64,000 bases of DNA from an uncultured Eubacteriales bacterium (GTDB taxonomy: Bacteria > Bacillota > Clostridia > Oscillospirales > Oscillospiraceae), in the NCBI GenBank assembly GCA_905198835.1, contig CAJKDY010000003.1:1-64000 (forward strand). The letters run 5' to 3'. The position numbers were made by a program, and so were the translations under genes. Position 1 is the first letter of the stretch, and the number at the start of each line of letters is the position of its first letter. This document shows positions 57,058 through 64,000 of the stretch, one piece after another. The notes under the pieces were generated by a model, which saw only the letters and a program-made list of their open reading frames with translations, ran no database searches and was not told where the DNA came from.

Positions 57058-59748
57058 TTACCGTTCCAGCGCGGTCCAGTCTCTGTTTTCCGTCAGCCCC
57101 GTCCAGCGCTCGGCGCCGGTTTCGGCATCCTGGTCATAGGCGTGACCGTTGGTGGCCTCCTGCACGTCTAGGTAGTACCACGCATCCTCGGGATTGTCAG
57201 GCCAATGGATCATGCCTTCCATCAGAGCGCCTGGGGCGGGGGAGCGCAGGAGCATTCGGTTGATCAGGGCAATGGCCTCCGCTCTGGTAATGGGATCGTT
57301 GGGGCGGAAGGTCCCGTCCGGGTAGCCCAGGATCCAGCCTTGCCGGGCCGCCTGGTTGATCTCCCGCTTCCCCCAGTAGCCGGAAAGGTCAGAAAAGAGA
57401 TCCGGCCCTTGGTATTCCTCGCTGTCGAAACGGGCGGCGATGGCGGCGAACTCCCCTCTTGTAATGCTCCGCTGTCCTTCAAAGCCGCCGCTGGAGCATC
57501 CGCGGATCAGACCGGCCCGGGTAGCGGTGGAGAGGGCGCTGTTGTACCAATCCCCGTTGTTCACATCGAAGAAGGGATTTTCGGTGGCCCAGTTGGCCTG
57601 GCGGAAATCCTCCGTCATCAATCGGAAGAAGATGACGACCACCTCAGAGCGGGTGATGTTAGCCTCGGGGCGGACAGTACCGTCGGAAAAGCCGACGATA
57701 TAGGCGAAATGGTCCGTTGTCTCCAACTGGGGGAGGGAGGCCAGGGGGATCTGCTCATCTCCCAGGGACTGTTCGCTCCATGGCCGGCTGGTGGAGGGAC
57801 GGGGACGGGGGCGAGGCGTGGGTGTAGGAGTAGGTGTAGGCGTAGGAGTAGGTGTAGGCGTAGGAGTGGACGTAGGAGTGGACGTAGGAGTGGGCGTAGG
57901 AGTGGGTGTCGGTGTAGGCGTAGGTGTAGGCGTAGGAGTAGGCGTAGGAGTAGGCGTAGGAGTAGGCGTAGGAGTAGGCGTAGGTGTAGGCGTAGGTGTA
58001 GGCGTAGGAGTTGGCGTCGGGACAGCTTCCCAGCGGGCGGTGACGGTCTTGGTCCCGGTAGAGCCTTGGGGGATGGAGGACTCCGACCAGCCCAGGAATC
58101 GATAGCCCTCTTTTGTGGGGGCCTTAAACGTGATGGTCTCGCTCTCAATGGTATAGCTGTCCGGATTCTCGGCGGCGTTTTCACCGCCGTCCAGCTGATA
58201 GACGATGGGGTAGGGGATGAGCGTCCACTTGGCGTACAGCGTCAGCGGCTGCTGGGTGTCCTGGGCAATGGTATCGTCGTCAAATGCCCAAGCCGTTTCA
58301 CATTCCGGCTCCCGGTACCAGCCGCCAAAGGCATAGCCCAGCTCGCTGGGGTCCTCGGGGCGGACGACCTTGCGATCGTCGTCCAGACGCTGGCCGGGAG
58401 GCGTTTCTCCGTGGCCCTGGCCGTCAAAGAGTACGTCGGCGGTGGTGAGAACAATGTTCCCGTCGCGGAGCAAGACGATGTAGGTGGGATCGTCGCTGTA
58501 AAATTTGCCCAGGTCGCTTTCGGTAATGGTGTACTTCCCGGCATTGGGCACGGCCACCACCCGGTAGGGGTGTTCCGCGTCGGGCCGCAGCCAGCGGGCC
58601 ACGCCGATGGACGCGCTGTCCCACAGCGCCGCCCCGATGGTCATGGGCCGGGTGGCATAGGAGGGGGCAAAGTCCTCCGCACCGTCCAGATAGACGTTGT
58701 CAAAGACCCCTTCGTCCCGGCTGCCGCCGGTGTTGCCGGTCACGCGCGGGCCGTTGCCCACCGCGAGATAGGCGTTGGGAGAGGCGCTGATCCCGCCGCC
58801 GTAGACCCCGGCCTCATTGCCTGTAATGGCGCCGTTGGCCAGCTGGAGCAGACCGTTGTTGATGAAGAGACCGCCGCCGCTGGACTGGGCGTAGTTCTCC
58901 GAAAGAACGCCGCCCTCCTCGCCGCCCAGCAGATAGACCGAGCCCTGGTTGACGGCGATGGCCCCGCCGCAGCCGGCGGGCGTCGCGAAGCCATAGGACA
59001 TGCCCTCCAACTCTTTTAGGGCCTCGTTGCCCCGGATGGCGCCGGCGTAGATCCGGACGGTTCCCGCTTTTCCCTTCGCGCCTTGGGGCAGAAAAATACC
59101 GCCGCCCACAAAGGCCTGGCAGTTCTCGATCACGCCGCCGTTCAGGACCAGCAGGCCGTTGGTAGTCACCGCCGCGCCGCCTCCGGCCACGGCCCGGCAG
59201 CTTCGGATGGCGGAACCCTCCTCCAGGATCGCCTGACCGTTCACCACCCGCAGCGCTCCGGCGCCCTCGGCGGTGTCGATGTTGTCATTGTTTTGGAGGA
59301 CCGCCCCGGCGGCCAGGGTCAATATAGCGCCGCTTTGCACCCCTACCAGCTCGGCGTGGGTGGTGAGCCCCTGCTCCCGCCCGCCGTCCAGGACGATGCT
59401 TGCCAGGGTGGCGTCGGCGCGGACGGTCAACAGCCAGTTGGCGCGGTCCTCGGTGGTATAGCGGATCACATGGGGCGAGTCAGGGTCGGCGCTGGTCAGG
59501 GACAACGGCTTTTGGATGGTAAGCGGTTCCTCCAAAAGAATGTCCTCCAGCACCTCGACCGTACCGCCCCGGTATACGCCGCCGAGCGCTTCGGCCAAGG
59601 AGCCGTAGAGCCATTGACCGTCGGCCTCGGCTTGATAGCGCGCCTGGGCCCCGGGTTCGTCCGGGGCGGATAGGGCCGCTGTAAACAGCAGCTCCAGTAG
59701 CAGACAGAGCGTAAGCAAGGCGGGAAGCAAGCGTCTTACGTGTCTCAT
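57058..59748 (-). CDS. SLH-domain surface protein with beta-helix and Pro-Thr tract
   Basis: 896 aa. A signal peptide (about 1-28) precedes a beta-helix region (about 60-360; [45 protein letters not shown]). An InlB/Flg_new-like pair (about 470-575; [28 protein letters not shown]) follows. Next is a Thr-Pro repeat tract of about 70 residues (DNA 57815-58020) that would form a stiff extended spacer, then SLH domains ([60 protein letters not shown]). It is wall-anchored like the giant protein 43 bp downstream and belongs to the same operon; the anti-sigma-like gene ends 15 bp upstream. Confidence 0.92.
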   Translation of the reverse strand: MRHVRRLLPALLTLCLLLELLFTAALSAPDEPGAQARYQAEADGQWLYGSLAEALGGVYRGGTVEVLEDILLEEPLTIQKPLSLTSADPDSPHVIRYTTEDRANWLLTVRADATLASIVLDGGREQGLTTHAELVGVQSGAILTLAAGAVLQNNDNIDTAEGAGALRVVNGQAILEEGSAIRSCRAVAGGGAAVTTNGLLVLNGGVIENCQAFVGGGIFLPQGAKGKAGTVRIYAGAIRGNEALKELEGMSYGFATPAGCGGAIAVNQGSVYLLGGEEGGVLSENYAQSSGGGLFINNGLLQLANGAITGNEAGVYGGGISASPNAYLAVGNGPRVTGNTGGSRDEGVFDNVYLDGAEDFAPSYATRPMTIGAALWDSASIGVARWLRPDAEHPYRVVAVPNAGKYTITESDLGKFYSDDPTYIVLLRDGNIVLTTADVLFDGQGHGETPPGQRLDDDRKVVRPEDPSELGYAFGGWYREPECETAWAFDDDTIAQDTQQPLTLYAKWTLIPYPIVYQLDGGENAAENPDSYTIESETITFKAPTKEGYRFLGWSESSIPQGSTGTKTVTARWEAVPTPTPTPTPTPTPTPTPTPTPTPTPTPTPTPTPTPTPTPTPTPTPTSTPTSTPTPTPTPTPTPTPTPTPRPRPRPSTSRPWSEQSLGDEQIPLASLPQLETTDHFAYIVGFSDGTVRPEANITRSEVVVIFFRLMTEDFRQANWATENPFFDVNNGDWYNSALSTATRAGLIRGCSSGGFEGQRSITRGEFAAIAARFDSEEYQGPDLFSDLSGYWGKREINQAARQGWILGYPDGTFRPNDPITRAEAIALINRMLLRSPAPGALMEGMIHWPDNPEDAWYYLDVQEATNGHAYDQDAETGAERWTGLTENRDWTALER
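57815..58020 (-). repeat. Hexanucleotide tract encoding Thr-Pro repeats
   Basis: About 34 six-base units of the form GTAGGN (plus strand) encode (Thr-Pro)n, broken by two Ser. Third-position changes show the units have partly diverged. A length change here would keep the frame and alter only the spacer length of the surface protein. Confidence 0.9.
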
Positions 59749-59763
59749 AATAATGGCCTCCTA

Positions 59764-60705
59764 TCAAAACTCGTCTTGGGCGGGCTGGAATAGCTGGCTG
59801 GCCAGATCTAACAGGTTCTCCTGGCTGGCCCCGGCGTCTACGTTGAGACTGTAAAGCTGGCCGGGGACCACATCGAACCAGATCACCTTGCCCGCGCCGC
59901 CGTCGTTCCAGGCAAGCCGGGCCGGGCACCAGCTTACCTCGGCCTCAGCGCGGTGGGAAAAGTCCCCGTCCACGCCGGAGATATCGGCAAAATCGGAGCT
60001 AGTGTCATAGGTGGGGGCGATGCGGTAGGCGCAGCGCGTACCATTCAGGGTGAAGGTGGTCTCGCCCACCACCAGACCGTCCAGGGGAAAGGCGTTGTAG
60101 CGCACGTCCTGGGCGTTTTCCGGGGCATGGGCCAGCTGGCGGCCCAGGACGGCAAAGATGTCGTCCACCGTGTCCAGAAGATCGGCGGGGGTCATGTCCG
60201 AACGGACAGACCACGCCGTCTCGTCCGCATACCAGCTGACCTGGGCGGCCTGGGTGTTGGAGCGCAGGGTCAGCTGGGCGCCGCCGTCGTTCCAGGTCAT
60301 CTGGTCGGTCCAGCTCTCGTTGTCGGAGATGTCCAGGGGCTCGTCGGTCCTCCAGGCCCGGAGGAGCACGGCGTGGCCGCCCCGGTCAAATTCCGCCTGG
60401 GCGATGGGGACCTCGCTGGGGCTGGGCAGCAGGTCGTAGCGCACGTCCTGGGCGTCCGCCGGCAGAGGCAGCGTGTAGCCGTATCCGGCCAGGTCGGCGG
60501 CGGTAACGCCGGGCTTCATCCCGGCGGGTGTCCTGCCTTGCCAGAGCAGGACACCAAGGACGATGCACAAGCAGGCGGCTGCTGCCGCCAGGGCTTTCCA
60601 ATGGGCTGCCAGCCTGCGCTTGGGGACAGCCAGGGCCTCCTCCAGCAGATCGTCGTCCACGGCGTTCATAAACAGAAAAAAGCGAGCCCGCATGGATTCG
60701 CTCAT
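59764..60705 (-). CDS. Anti-sigma-like membrane protein
   Basis: 313 aa. A cytoplasmic N-terminus (MSESMRARFFLFMNAVDDDLLEEALAVPKRRLAAHWKALA) precedes one membrane helix (AAAACLCIVLGVLLWQ, about 42-58). The extracellular domain contains two related halves (VRYDLLPSPSEVPIAQAEFDRGGHAVLLRAW...; VRYNAFPLDGLVVGETTFTLNGTRCAYRI). ATG 60705 overlaps the stop of the sigma gene by 4 bp, the usual arrangement for an ECF sigma factor and its membrane anti-sigma partner. The classical zinc-binding HxxxCxxC is absent, so it belongs to a different anti-sigma class. It probably holds the sigma factor until a surface signal arrives. Confidence 0.8.
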   Translation of the reverse strand: MSESMRARFFLFMNAVDDDLLEEALAVPKRRLAAHWKALAAAAACLCIVLGVLLWQGRTPAGMKPGVTAADLAGYGYTLPLPADAQDVRYDLLPSPSEVPIAQAEFDRGGHAVLLRAWRTDEPLDISDNESWTDQMTWNDGGAQLTLRSNTQAAQVSWYADETAWSVRSDMTPADLLDTVDDIFAVLGRQLAHAPENAQDVRYNAFPLDGLVVGETTFTLNGTRCAYRIAPTYDTSSDFADISGVDGDFSHRAEAEVSWCPARLAWNDGGAGKVIWFDVVPGQLYSLNVDAGASQENLLDLASQLFQPAQDEF

Positions 60706-61253
60706 ACGCAGATCCCCTCCTCCTCCATGGCCTGACGGAGTTTGTTGCGGGTGCGAAACAGGGCGGACTTGACCTTTTCCTCCCCTACGCCGCACTCCCG
60801 GGCGATCTCCTGGACGCTCATGCCATACCAGTACCGCCGGAGGAAATAGCGGCGAGACTCCTCGCTCTGCTGGCGGAGGAAGCGGTTGAGGAAGTCGTGA
60901 AAGGTCACCTCGTCGGTCATCGTGTTCCTGGGGTCGGGCAGGCTGTCGCTCAGCTCCCAAAAGGTCTCTTCCAGGGTGGAGTCCCGCTTTTGGGCGCGGT
61001 TGTAGGCCAGCCGGTTCAGGGCCAGGTTCCGGGTGATGCGGCCCACAAAGCCGCCTAAGTAGGCAGGACGCTGGGGCGGGATGGCGTTCCAGGTCTGGAT
61101 CCAGGTATCGTTGACGCACTCCTCGCTATCCCGCTGGTCCCACAAAACGCGCTGGGCGATGGCCCGGCACATAGCGCCGTACTTTTCCGCCAAACGGGTG
61201 ATGGCCTCCTCCGCCCGGCGGAAAAACAGCTCGATGATCTGGACGTCTTTCAT
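60702..61253 (-). CDS. ECF-type RNA polymerase sigma factor
   Basis: 183 aa. Region 2 (LAEKYGAMCRAIAQRVLWDQRDSEECVNDTWIQTWNAIPPQRP) and region 4 (ESRRYFLRRYWYGMSVQEIARECGVGEEKVKSALFRTRNKLRQ, an HTH) are complete; no region 3, as in all ECF factors. It heads the operon sigma, anti-sigma-like, SLH protein, giant SLH protein, so it probably drives expression of the surface proteins, including its own promoter. Ribosome site GGTAGAGAGATG-like (GAGG) before ATG 61253. Confidence 0.9.
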   Translation of the reverse strand: MKDVQIIELFFRRAEEAITRLAEKYGAMCRAIAQRVLWDQRDSEECVNDTWIQTWNAIPPQRPAYLGGFVGRITRNLALNRLAYNRAQKRDSTLEETFWELSDSLPDPRNTMTDEVTFHDFLNRFLRQQSEESRRYFLRRYWYGMSVQEIARECGVGEEKVKSALFRTRNKLRQAMEEEGICV

Positions 61254-61333
61254 CTCTCTACCTCCCTATATAAATATAGACAGATATTTCATCGCCGCCG
61301 TTGCGCCTGGGACGAAAAACTTTTTTAAAGAAG

Positions 61334-61396
61334 GCCCTCCCTTTTGTGGGAACAGCGCAGACTTTATCTACGCTATCCTATCACAAAAGGGAGGGC
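61334..61396. repeat. 15-bp inverted repeat in sigma upstream region
   Basis: GCCCTCCCTTTTGTG (61334-61348) and its exact inverse (61382-61396) are separated by 33 bp. It lies between the kinase stop and the sigma start; no gene is in 61254-61494. The region just before the kinase stop (61484-61500, GGCCCCTAC) matches the start of intergenic repeats elsewhere, so this may be a dispersed element fragment or a weak terminator. Confidence 0.6.
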
Positions 61397-61494
61397 TGGG
61401 ATCATCGGCTGTATGAATGGGGGGTTATATTGTATGAATCGTGGGTTTTGGGGCGCTCACACGGGTCAAAGTGGACCAATGGGGACGTCGGCCC

Positions 61495-62775
61495 CTACAA
61501 TGGGATCACCATCTGGGTATCAAAATGGTCGCCCTGCCGGGAGCAGTATAGCATCCCGCCATGCTTTTCCAGGGTCCGCCGCACCGCCTTGAGTCCCTGG
61601 CCGCCACCGGGCTTGGTGGTAAGGGGCAGGTCGTCCTCAAACCGGGAGGGGTGGTCTACGGTGTTCTCCACCTCCACCAGCAAAGAGCCGCCCTTGACCT
61701 GGGCGGTGACGTTCAGCCGGGGCGCCTGGCACACCCTGGCCGCTTCCCAGGCGTTTTCCAGCACGTTACCCAGCACGGCGGCCAGCTCGGGGCCGGAGAG
61801 GGACAGCCGTTCCGGAATGACGGTCTGGATGGTGTAGGCAATGCCGCCCTCCCGGCACCGACGGGCGGTGAGGCGCAGCAGGGCGTCGGCCACGGGGCTT
61901 TCGCAGTAGCTCTCCAGGGCGTCGCCGTCCAGCCCGGTCATGTACTGGGCGAGGTATTCCTTTGCCCCTGCTGTGTTCCCCCGCTCCAGATAGTCGGAAA
62001 GCAAAGCCACATGGTGACGTGTATCGTGGCGGTACGCCCTGGCCTGGGCGACAAACTCACGCTCGGCGGCCAGCTGACTCTCCAGCAGCTTACGCTGGGC
62101 CTCCGCTGCCCGGGCGGCCTGCTGACGGGAGAGAAGGTCCATCATACGTAGGATCGCCATATATTCCGCCGTCACCAGCGCCAGCATCAGGACCTGGACC
62201 ACCAGCCAGCGCAGGGGGGCAGGGTCCAGCAGGATCATACCGGCTATGGTCAGGCAGATCACCACCAAGGTGGACACCGCCATGGCGGCCATGGTCCCCC
62301 AGCCCTCGGCGACGTCCACGGTGGCCCGACGAAAGGCGGGGCGAAGGAACCACAGCAACAGGAGGATATAGGCGACGAGAAAGGCGGTGCGCAGAACGGT
62401 GAACAGAATGTCTTTGTCCGGGAAAAACAGCCGAAAGAGGCTGAAGGAGATCCCAATGGAGAATAAAAAGATGGCCGCGTAGGTGGCAAACAAAAACAGC
62501 GTCTTCTGCCACGGCCGCCTGGACAGCCACATATAGACCATACCATAGGATAGCATGGACAAAAGGGAGAAGATCAAAAAGGGGCCGCCTTCGATCCCCA
62601 GCGGGGGCAGCAGATACAGGACCAGTACCAGCAGAGCATTGACTGCCCCTTCCGCCGTCCAGACCAGGCGGCAGGTCTTGCGGGAGTATCGGCAGTCAGT
62701 CATCAGGCACAGGGCGACGGCGTGGAAGACATCGAGGCTGATGTAGCGAAACAGCTCGGCAAAGATCTGGCTCAT
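61495..62775 (-). CDS. GHKL sensor histidine kinase (AgrC-like)
   Basis: 426 aa. Six or seven membrane segments fill residues 1-200. A coiled linker (SRQQAARAAEAQRKLLESQLAAEREFV) leads to the phospho-acceptor block AYRHDTRHHVALLSDYLE (His) and a GHKL ATP-binding domain with LGNVLENAWEA (N box) and GGGQGLKAVRRTLEKHGG (G box). This is the AgrC/ComD-like class that senses peptides or membrane signals. ATG 62775 overlaps the response regulator stop by 4 bp. The TAG stop is the first bases of a 'TAGGGGCCG' repeat-like sequence. Confidence 0.9.
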   Translation of the reverse strand: MSQIFAELFRYISLDVFHAVALCLMTDCRYSRKTCRLVWTAEGAVNALLVLVLYLLPPLGIEGGPFLIFSLLSMLSYGMVYMWLSRRPWQKTLFLFATYAAIFLFSIGISFSLFRLFFPDKDILFTVLRTAFLVAYILLLLWFLRPAFRRATVDVAEGWGTMAAMAVSTLVVICLTIAGMILLDPAPLRWLVVQVLMLALVTAEYMAILRMMDLLSRQQAARAAEAQRKLLESQLAAEREFVAQARAYRHDTRHHVALLSDYLERGNTAGAKEYLAQYMTGLDGDALESYCESPVADALLRLTARRCREGGIAYTIQTVIPERLSLSGPELAAVLGNVLENAWEAARVCQAPRLNVTAQVKGGSLLVEVENTVDHPSRFEDDLPLTTKPGGGQGLKAVRRTLEKHGGMLYCSRQGDHFDTQMVIPL

Positions 62776-63515
62776 GTCTTCTCCCCCTTCCCAAAGGCCC
62801 ACTGGAAGTAGGCGTTTCTCGTCTTGCGGAAGTCCCCCTCCTTCAAAGGGACCTTCGCCCCGCTGTGGAGCAGGATGCCCTGGGCAGTGATGGTGCGGAT
62901 GGCGTCCTGATTGACGATGTAGCCCCGGTAGGGGGTGATGAACTGCCCCGGCGCAAGGGCCTGGAGCTGGTCATAGAGGGCGCTCAGGCTCTGTTGGTGC
63001 TCCTCCAGGCTCCCGGAGTGGGTATGGATCACCCGCAGACGGCCTACGCTCTCGATGTAGGCGATCTCTCCCAAGGGTACCCGGCGGGTCACGCCGCTTT
63101 CCATGTGGAGCAAAAGCCCCTTTTGCTCCCGGCGTTGAAAAGGGATCACGGCCCGGTCCAGCGCCTGGGTCAGCTGGGCCTGGGTGAAGGGCTTGACCAG
63201 ATAGTGGACGGCCCCCAGGGCGAAGGCCTCCACGGCGTAGTCGGTGGAGGTGGTGAGAAAGAGGAAGGTCAGATCAGGAAGCCGCCGGTGCAGTTCCTGG
63301 GCCAACTGGGTGCCCAGCATACCGGGCATACACACGTCCAATAGGGCAATGTCCCACGCCCCGCCCGCCTCCAGCGCGTCCAGAAACGCGGAGGGGTCGG
63401 AGAACGCGTCCACATGGCCGCTCAGATCGGGGCGGACGGCAAGATAGTCCTCCGCTCCCCGGACCACAGCGGCGCGGTCGGGCTCTTGATCATCACAGAT
63501 GGCGATGCGAAGCAT
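62772..63515 (-). CDS. LytTR-family response regulator
   Basis: 247 aa. A receiver domain (1-120) carries the acidic pocket CDDQEPD, the phospho-acceptor Asp in IALLDVCMPGM and the Lys in HYLVKPFT. A LytTR DNA-binding domain (about 145-240; IAYIESVGRLRVIHTHSG; FITPYRGYIVNQDAIRTI) follows. Such regulators bind direct repeats near promoters, often of surface or peptide-signal genes. The start MLRIAICDD follows AAGGGG; a longer in-frame extension upstream is not conserved. It forms an operon with the kinase gene. Confidence 0.92.
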   Translation of the reverse strand: MLRIAICDDQEPDRAAVVRGAEDYLAVRPDLSGHVDAFSDPSAFLDALEAGGAWDIALLDVCMPGMLGTQLAQELHRRLPDLTFLFLTTSTDYAVEAFALGAVHYLVKPFTQAQLTQALDRAVIPFQRREQKGLLLHMESGVTRRVPLGEIAYIESVGRLRVIHTHSGSLEEHQQSLSALYDQLQALAPGQFITPYRGYIVNQDAIRTITAQGILLHSGAKVPLKEGDFRKTRNAYFQWAFGKGEKT

Positions 63516-63622
63516 GGCGGCACCCCTTTCGCTTTTTCTGAGAGGTATTGTAGCACATCTTACGCTGCTTTGAAAGAGGCAGAGCAGAGGTTGCATGGGG
63601 CGGAGCGTATCTGTCACGCGGA

Positions 63623-63666
63623 TAAAAAAGGTTCCCTGAAATCTGTTGATTTCAGGGAACCTTTTT
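63623..63666. terminator. Bidirectional terminator
   Basis: A 19-bp stem AAAAAGGTTCCCTGAAATC with GATTTCAGGGAACCTTTTT and a TGTT loop separates the partial gene at the window end from the two-component operon. Confidence 0.9.
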
Positions 63667-63683
63667 ATGGCTTTTTCAAGAGA

Positions 63684-64000
63684 TCATATCCCGGAATAGG
63701 GCTTATCCGTCTCGATGAACACGCCCCGCTCCGCGGTCCAGTCCACGTTGAAGCCCAGCTTGCGGCCCAGGTCCCGAAGCTGGTAGTAGGTGTAGCCGCC
63801 GCCGTTATCGTCCACCAGGTAGATGGCCTGAAGGTCGCTGGCCGCGCCGTTTACATTGGTGGGGTTCTGGGGCACGGTGTAGGTCCGCTCCCCGCTGAAG
63901 GGGGTGGAGTTCTCACTGCCGTTGGGGGTGTAGCTCCGCCCCGCCGCCAGGTTCACCGAGCCATCCCAGTCCACGCTGAACTTCGCCTGGGTGCCGTTGA
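63684..64000 (-). CDS. Stalk-domain (copper amine oxidase N-like) protein, partial
   Basis: The frame is open to the window edge; the last 105 codons read FNGTQAKFSVDWDGSVNLAAGRSYTPNGSENS followed by TYTVPQNPTNVNGAASDLQAIYLVDDNGGGYTYYQLRDLGRKLGFNVDWTAERGVFIETDKPYSGI. The blocks 'YYQLRDLGRKLGFNVDW' and 'FSVDWDGSVNLAAGRSY' are two copies of the stalk/copper-amine-oxidase-like N domain found in many secreted clostridial proteins, where it acts as a wall-binding or spacer module. Only the C-terminal end is visible, so the overall function is unknown. Confidence 0.9.
   Translation of the reverse strand, partial: NGTQAKFSVDWDGSVNLAAGRSYTPNGSENSTPFSGERTYTVPQNPTNVNGAASDLQAIYLVDDNGGGYTYYQLRDLGRKLGFNVDWTAERGVFIETDKPYSGI

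Noticed and set aside
57790..58020. Possible CRISPR array
   Set aside because: The 6-bp units have no spacers and lie in frame in a surface protein gene; no cas genes are in the window.
61334..61396. Factor-independent terminator for the kinase operon
   Set aside because: The 33-nt loop and the lack of a T-run directly after the stem on the minus strand make this weak; recorded as an inverted repeat instead.

Overview
The window is chromosomal DNA of a GC-rich, spore-forming Gram-positive bacterium. SpoIIE, a SleB-type cortex hydrolase, SLH-domain surface proteins, an AgrC/LytTR-type two-component pair and the overall gene style point to a gut Clostridia member of the Oscillospiraceae (Flavonifractor/Lawsonibacter-like). 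This placement is inferred from gene content and composition, not from a database search.

Layout. 1-8.6 kb: end of tuf, an MscS channel, mtaB, a YfbR-type nucleotidase, an ACT/PFL (UPF0237/UPF0210) pair, a small regulator pair, a 2x[4Fe-4S] ferredoxin and a ClpC-like ATPase without an N-domain. 8.6-13.2 kb: DUF4358-like lipoprotein, spoIIE, an XRE regulator divergent from a zinc-ribbon membrane protein across twin palindromic operators, and sleB. 13.2-29.1 kb: a repair and housekeeping block (uvrA, sm_multidrug-like exporter, recD2, a secreted LRR protein, a CorC-like CBS protein, mutS2, HPr, a HAD phosphatase, uvrC, rsmD, coaD). 29.1-30.9 kb: a divergent small regulator pair and about 850 bp of intergenic repeats. 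30.9-36.5 kb: trpS, a tagO/wecA-wecB pair with a membrane-anchored protein, a three-gene cluster of unknown function and a YfcE-type phosphodiesterase.

36.57-46.1 kb is a low-GC mobile island. A tRNA-Pro(GGG) gene is the target of a 4.7 kb integrative element (36602-41286), bounded by 48-bp direct repeats with paired GCGCACAA sites just inside both ends. It carries a tyrosine integrase, a regulator or replication-type gene interrupted by an in-frame TAG, two small proteins and two membrane proteins. Next to it are a truncated second tyrosine recombinase fused to a truncated IS3-type OrfA, and a 984-aa protein joining an HD phosphohydrolase to an Hsp90/GHKL ATPase. This last protein is the best candidate here for a poorly described, defence-like function.

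47-61.3 kb is apparently one leftward operon: ECF sigma factor, anti-sigma-like membrane protein, a 896-aa SLH/beta-helix protein with a long Pro-Thr tract, and a 3328-aa SLH surface protein with InlB-type repeats. A LytTR response regulator and GHKL kinase lie upstream. The window ends inside a stalk-domain (copper amine oxidase N-like) protein.

The most striking unexplained signal is a roughly 130-bp element present three times (3889-4018, 6351-6481, 27368-27496). Its unpaired blocks are nearly invariant, while its stems change by compensatory base pairs. Each copy lies just before the Shine-Dalgarno sequence of a downstream gene, as expected of an undescribed structured RNA or a mobile RNA-like repeat.
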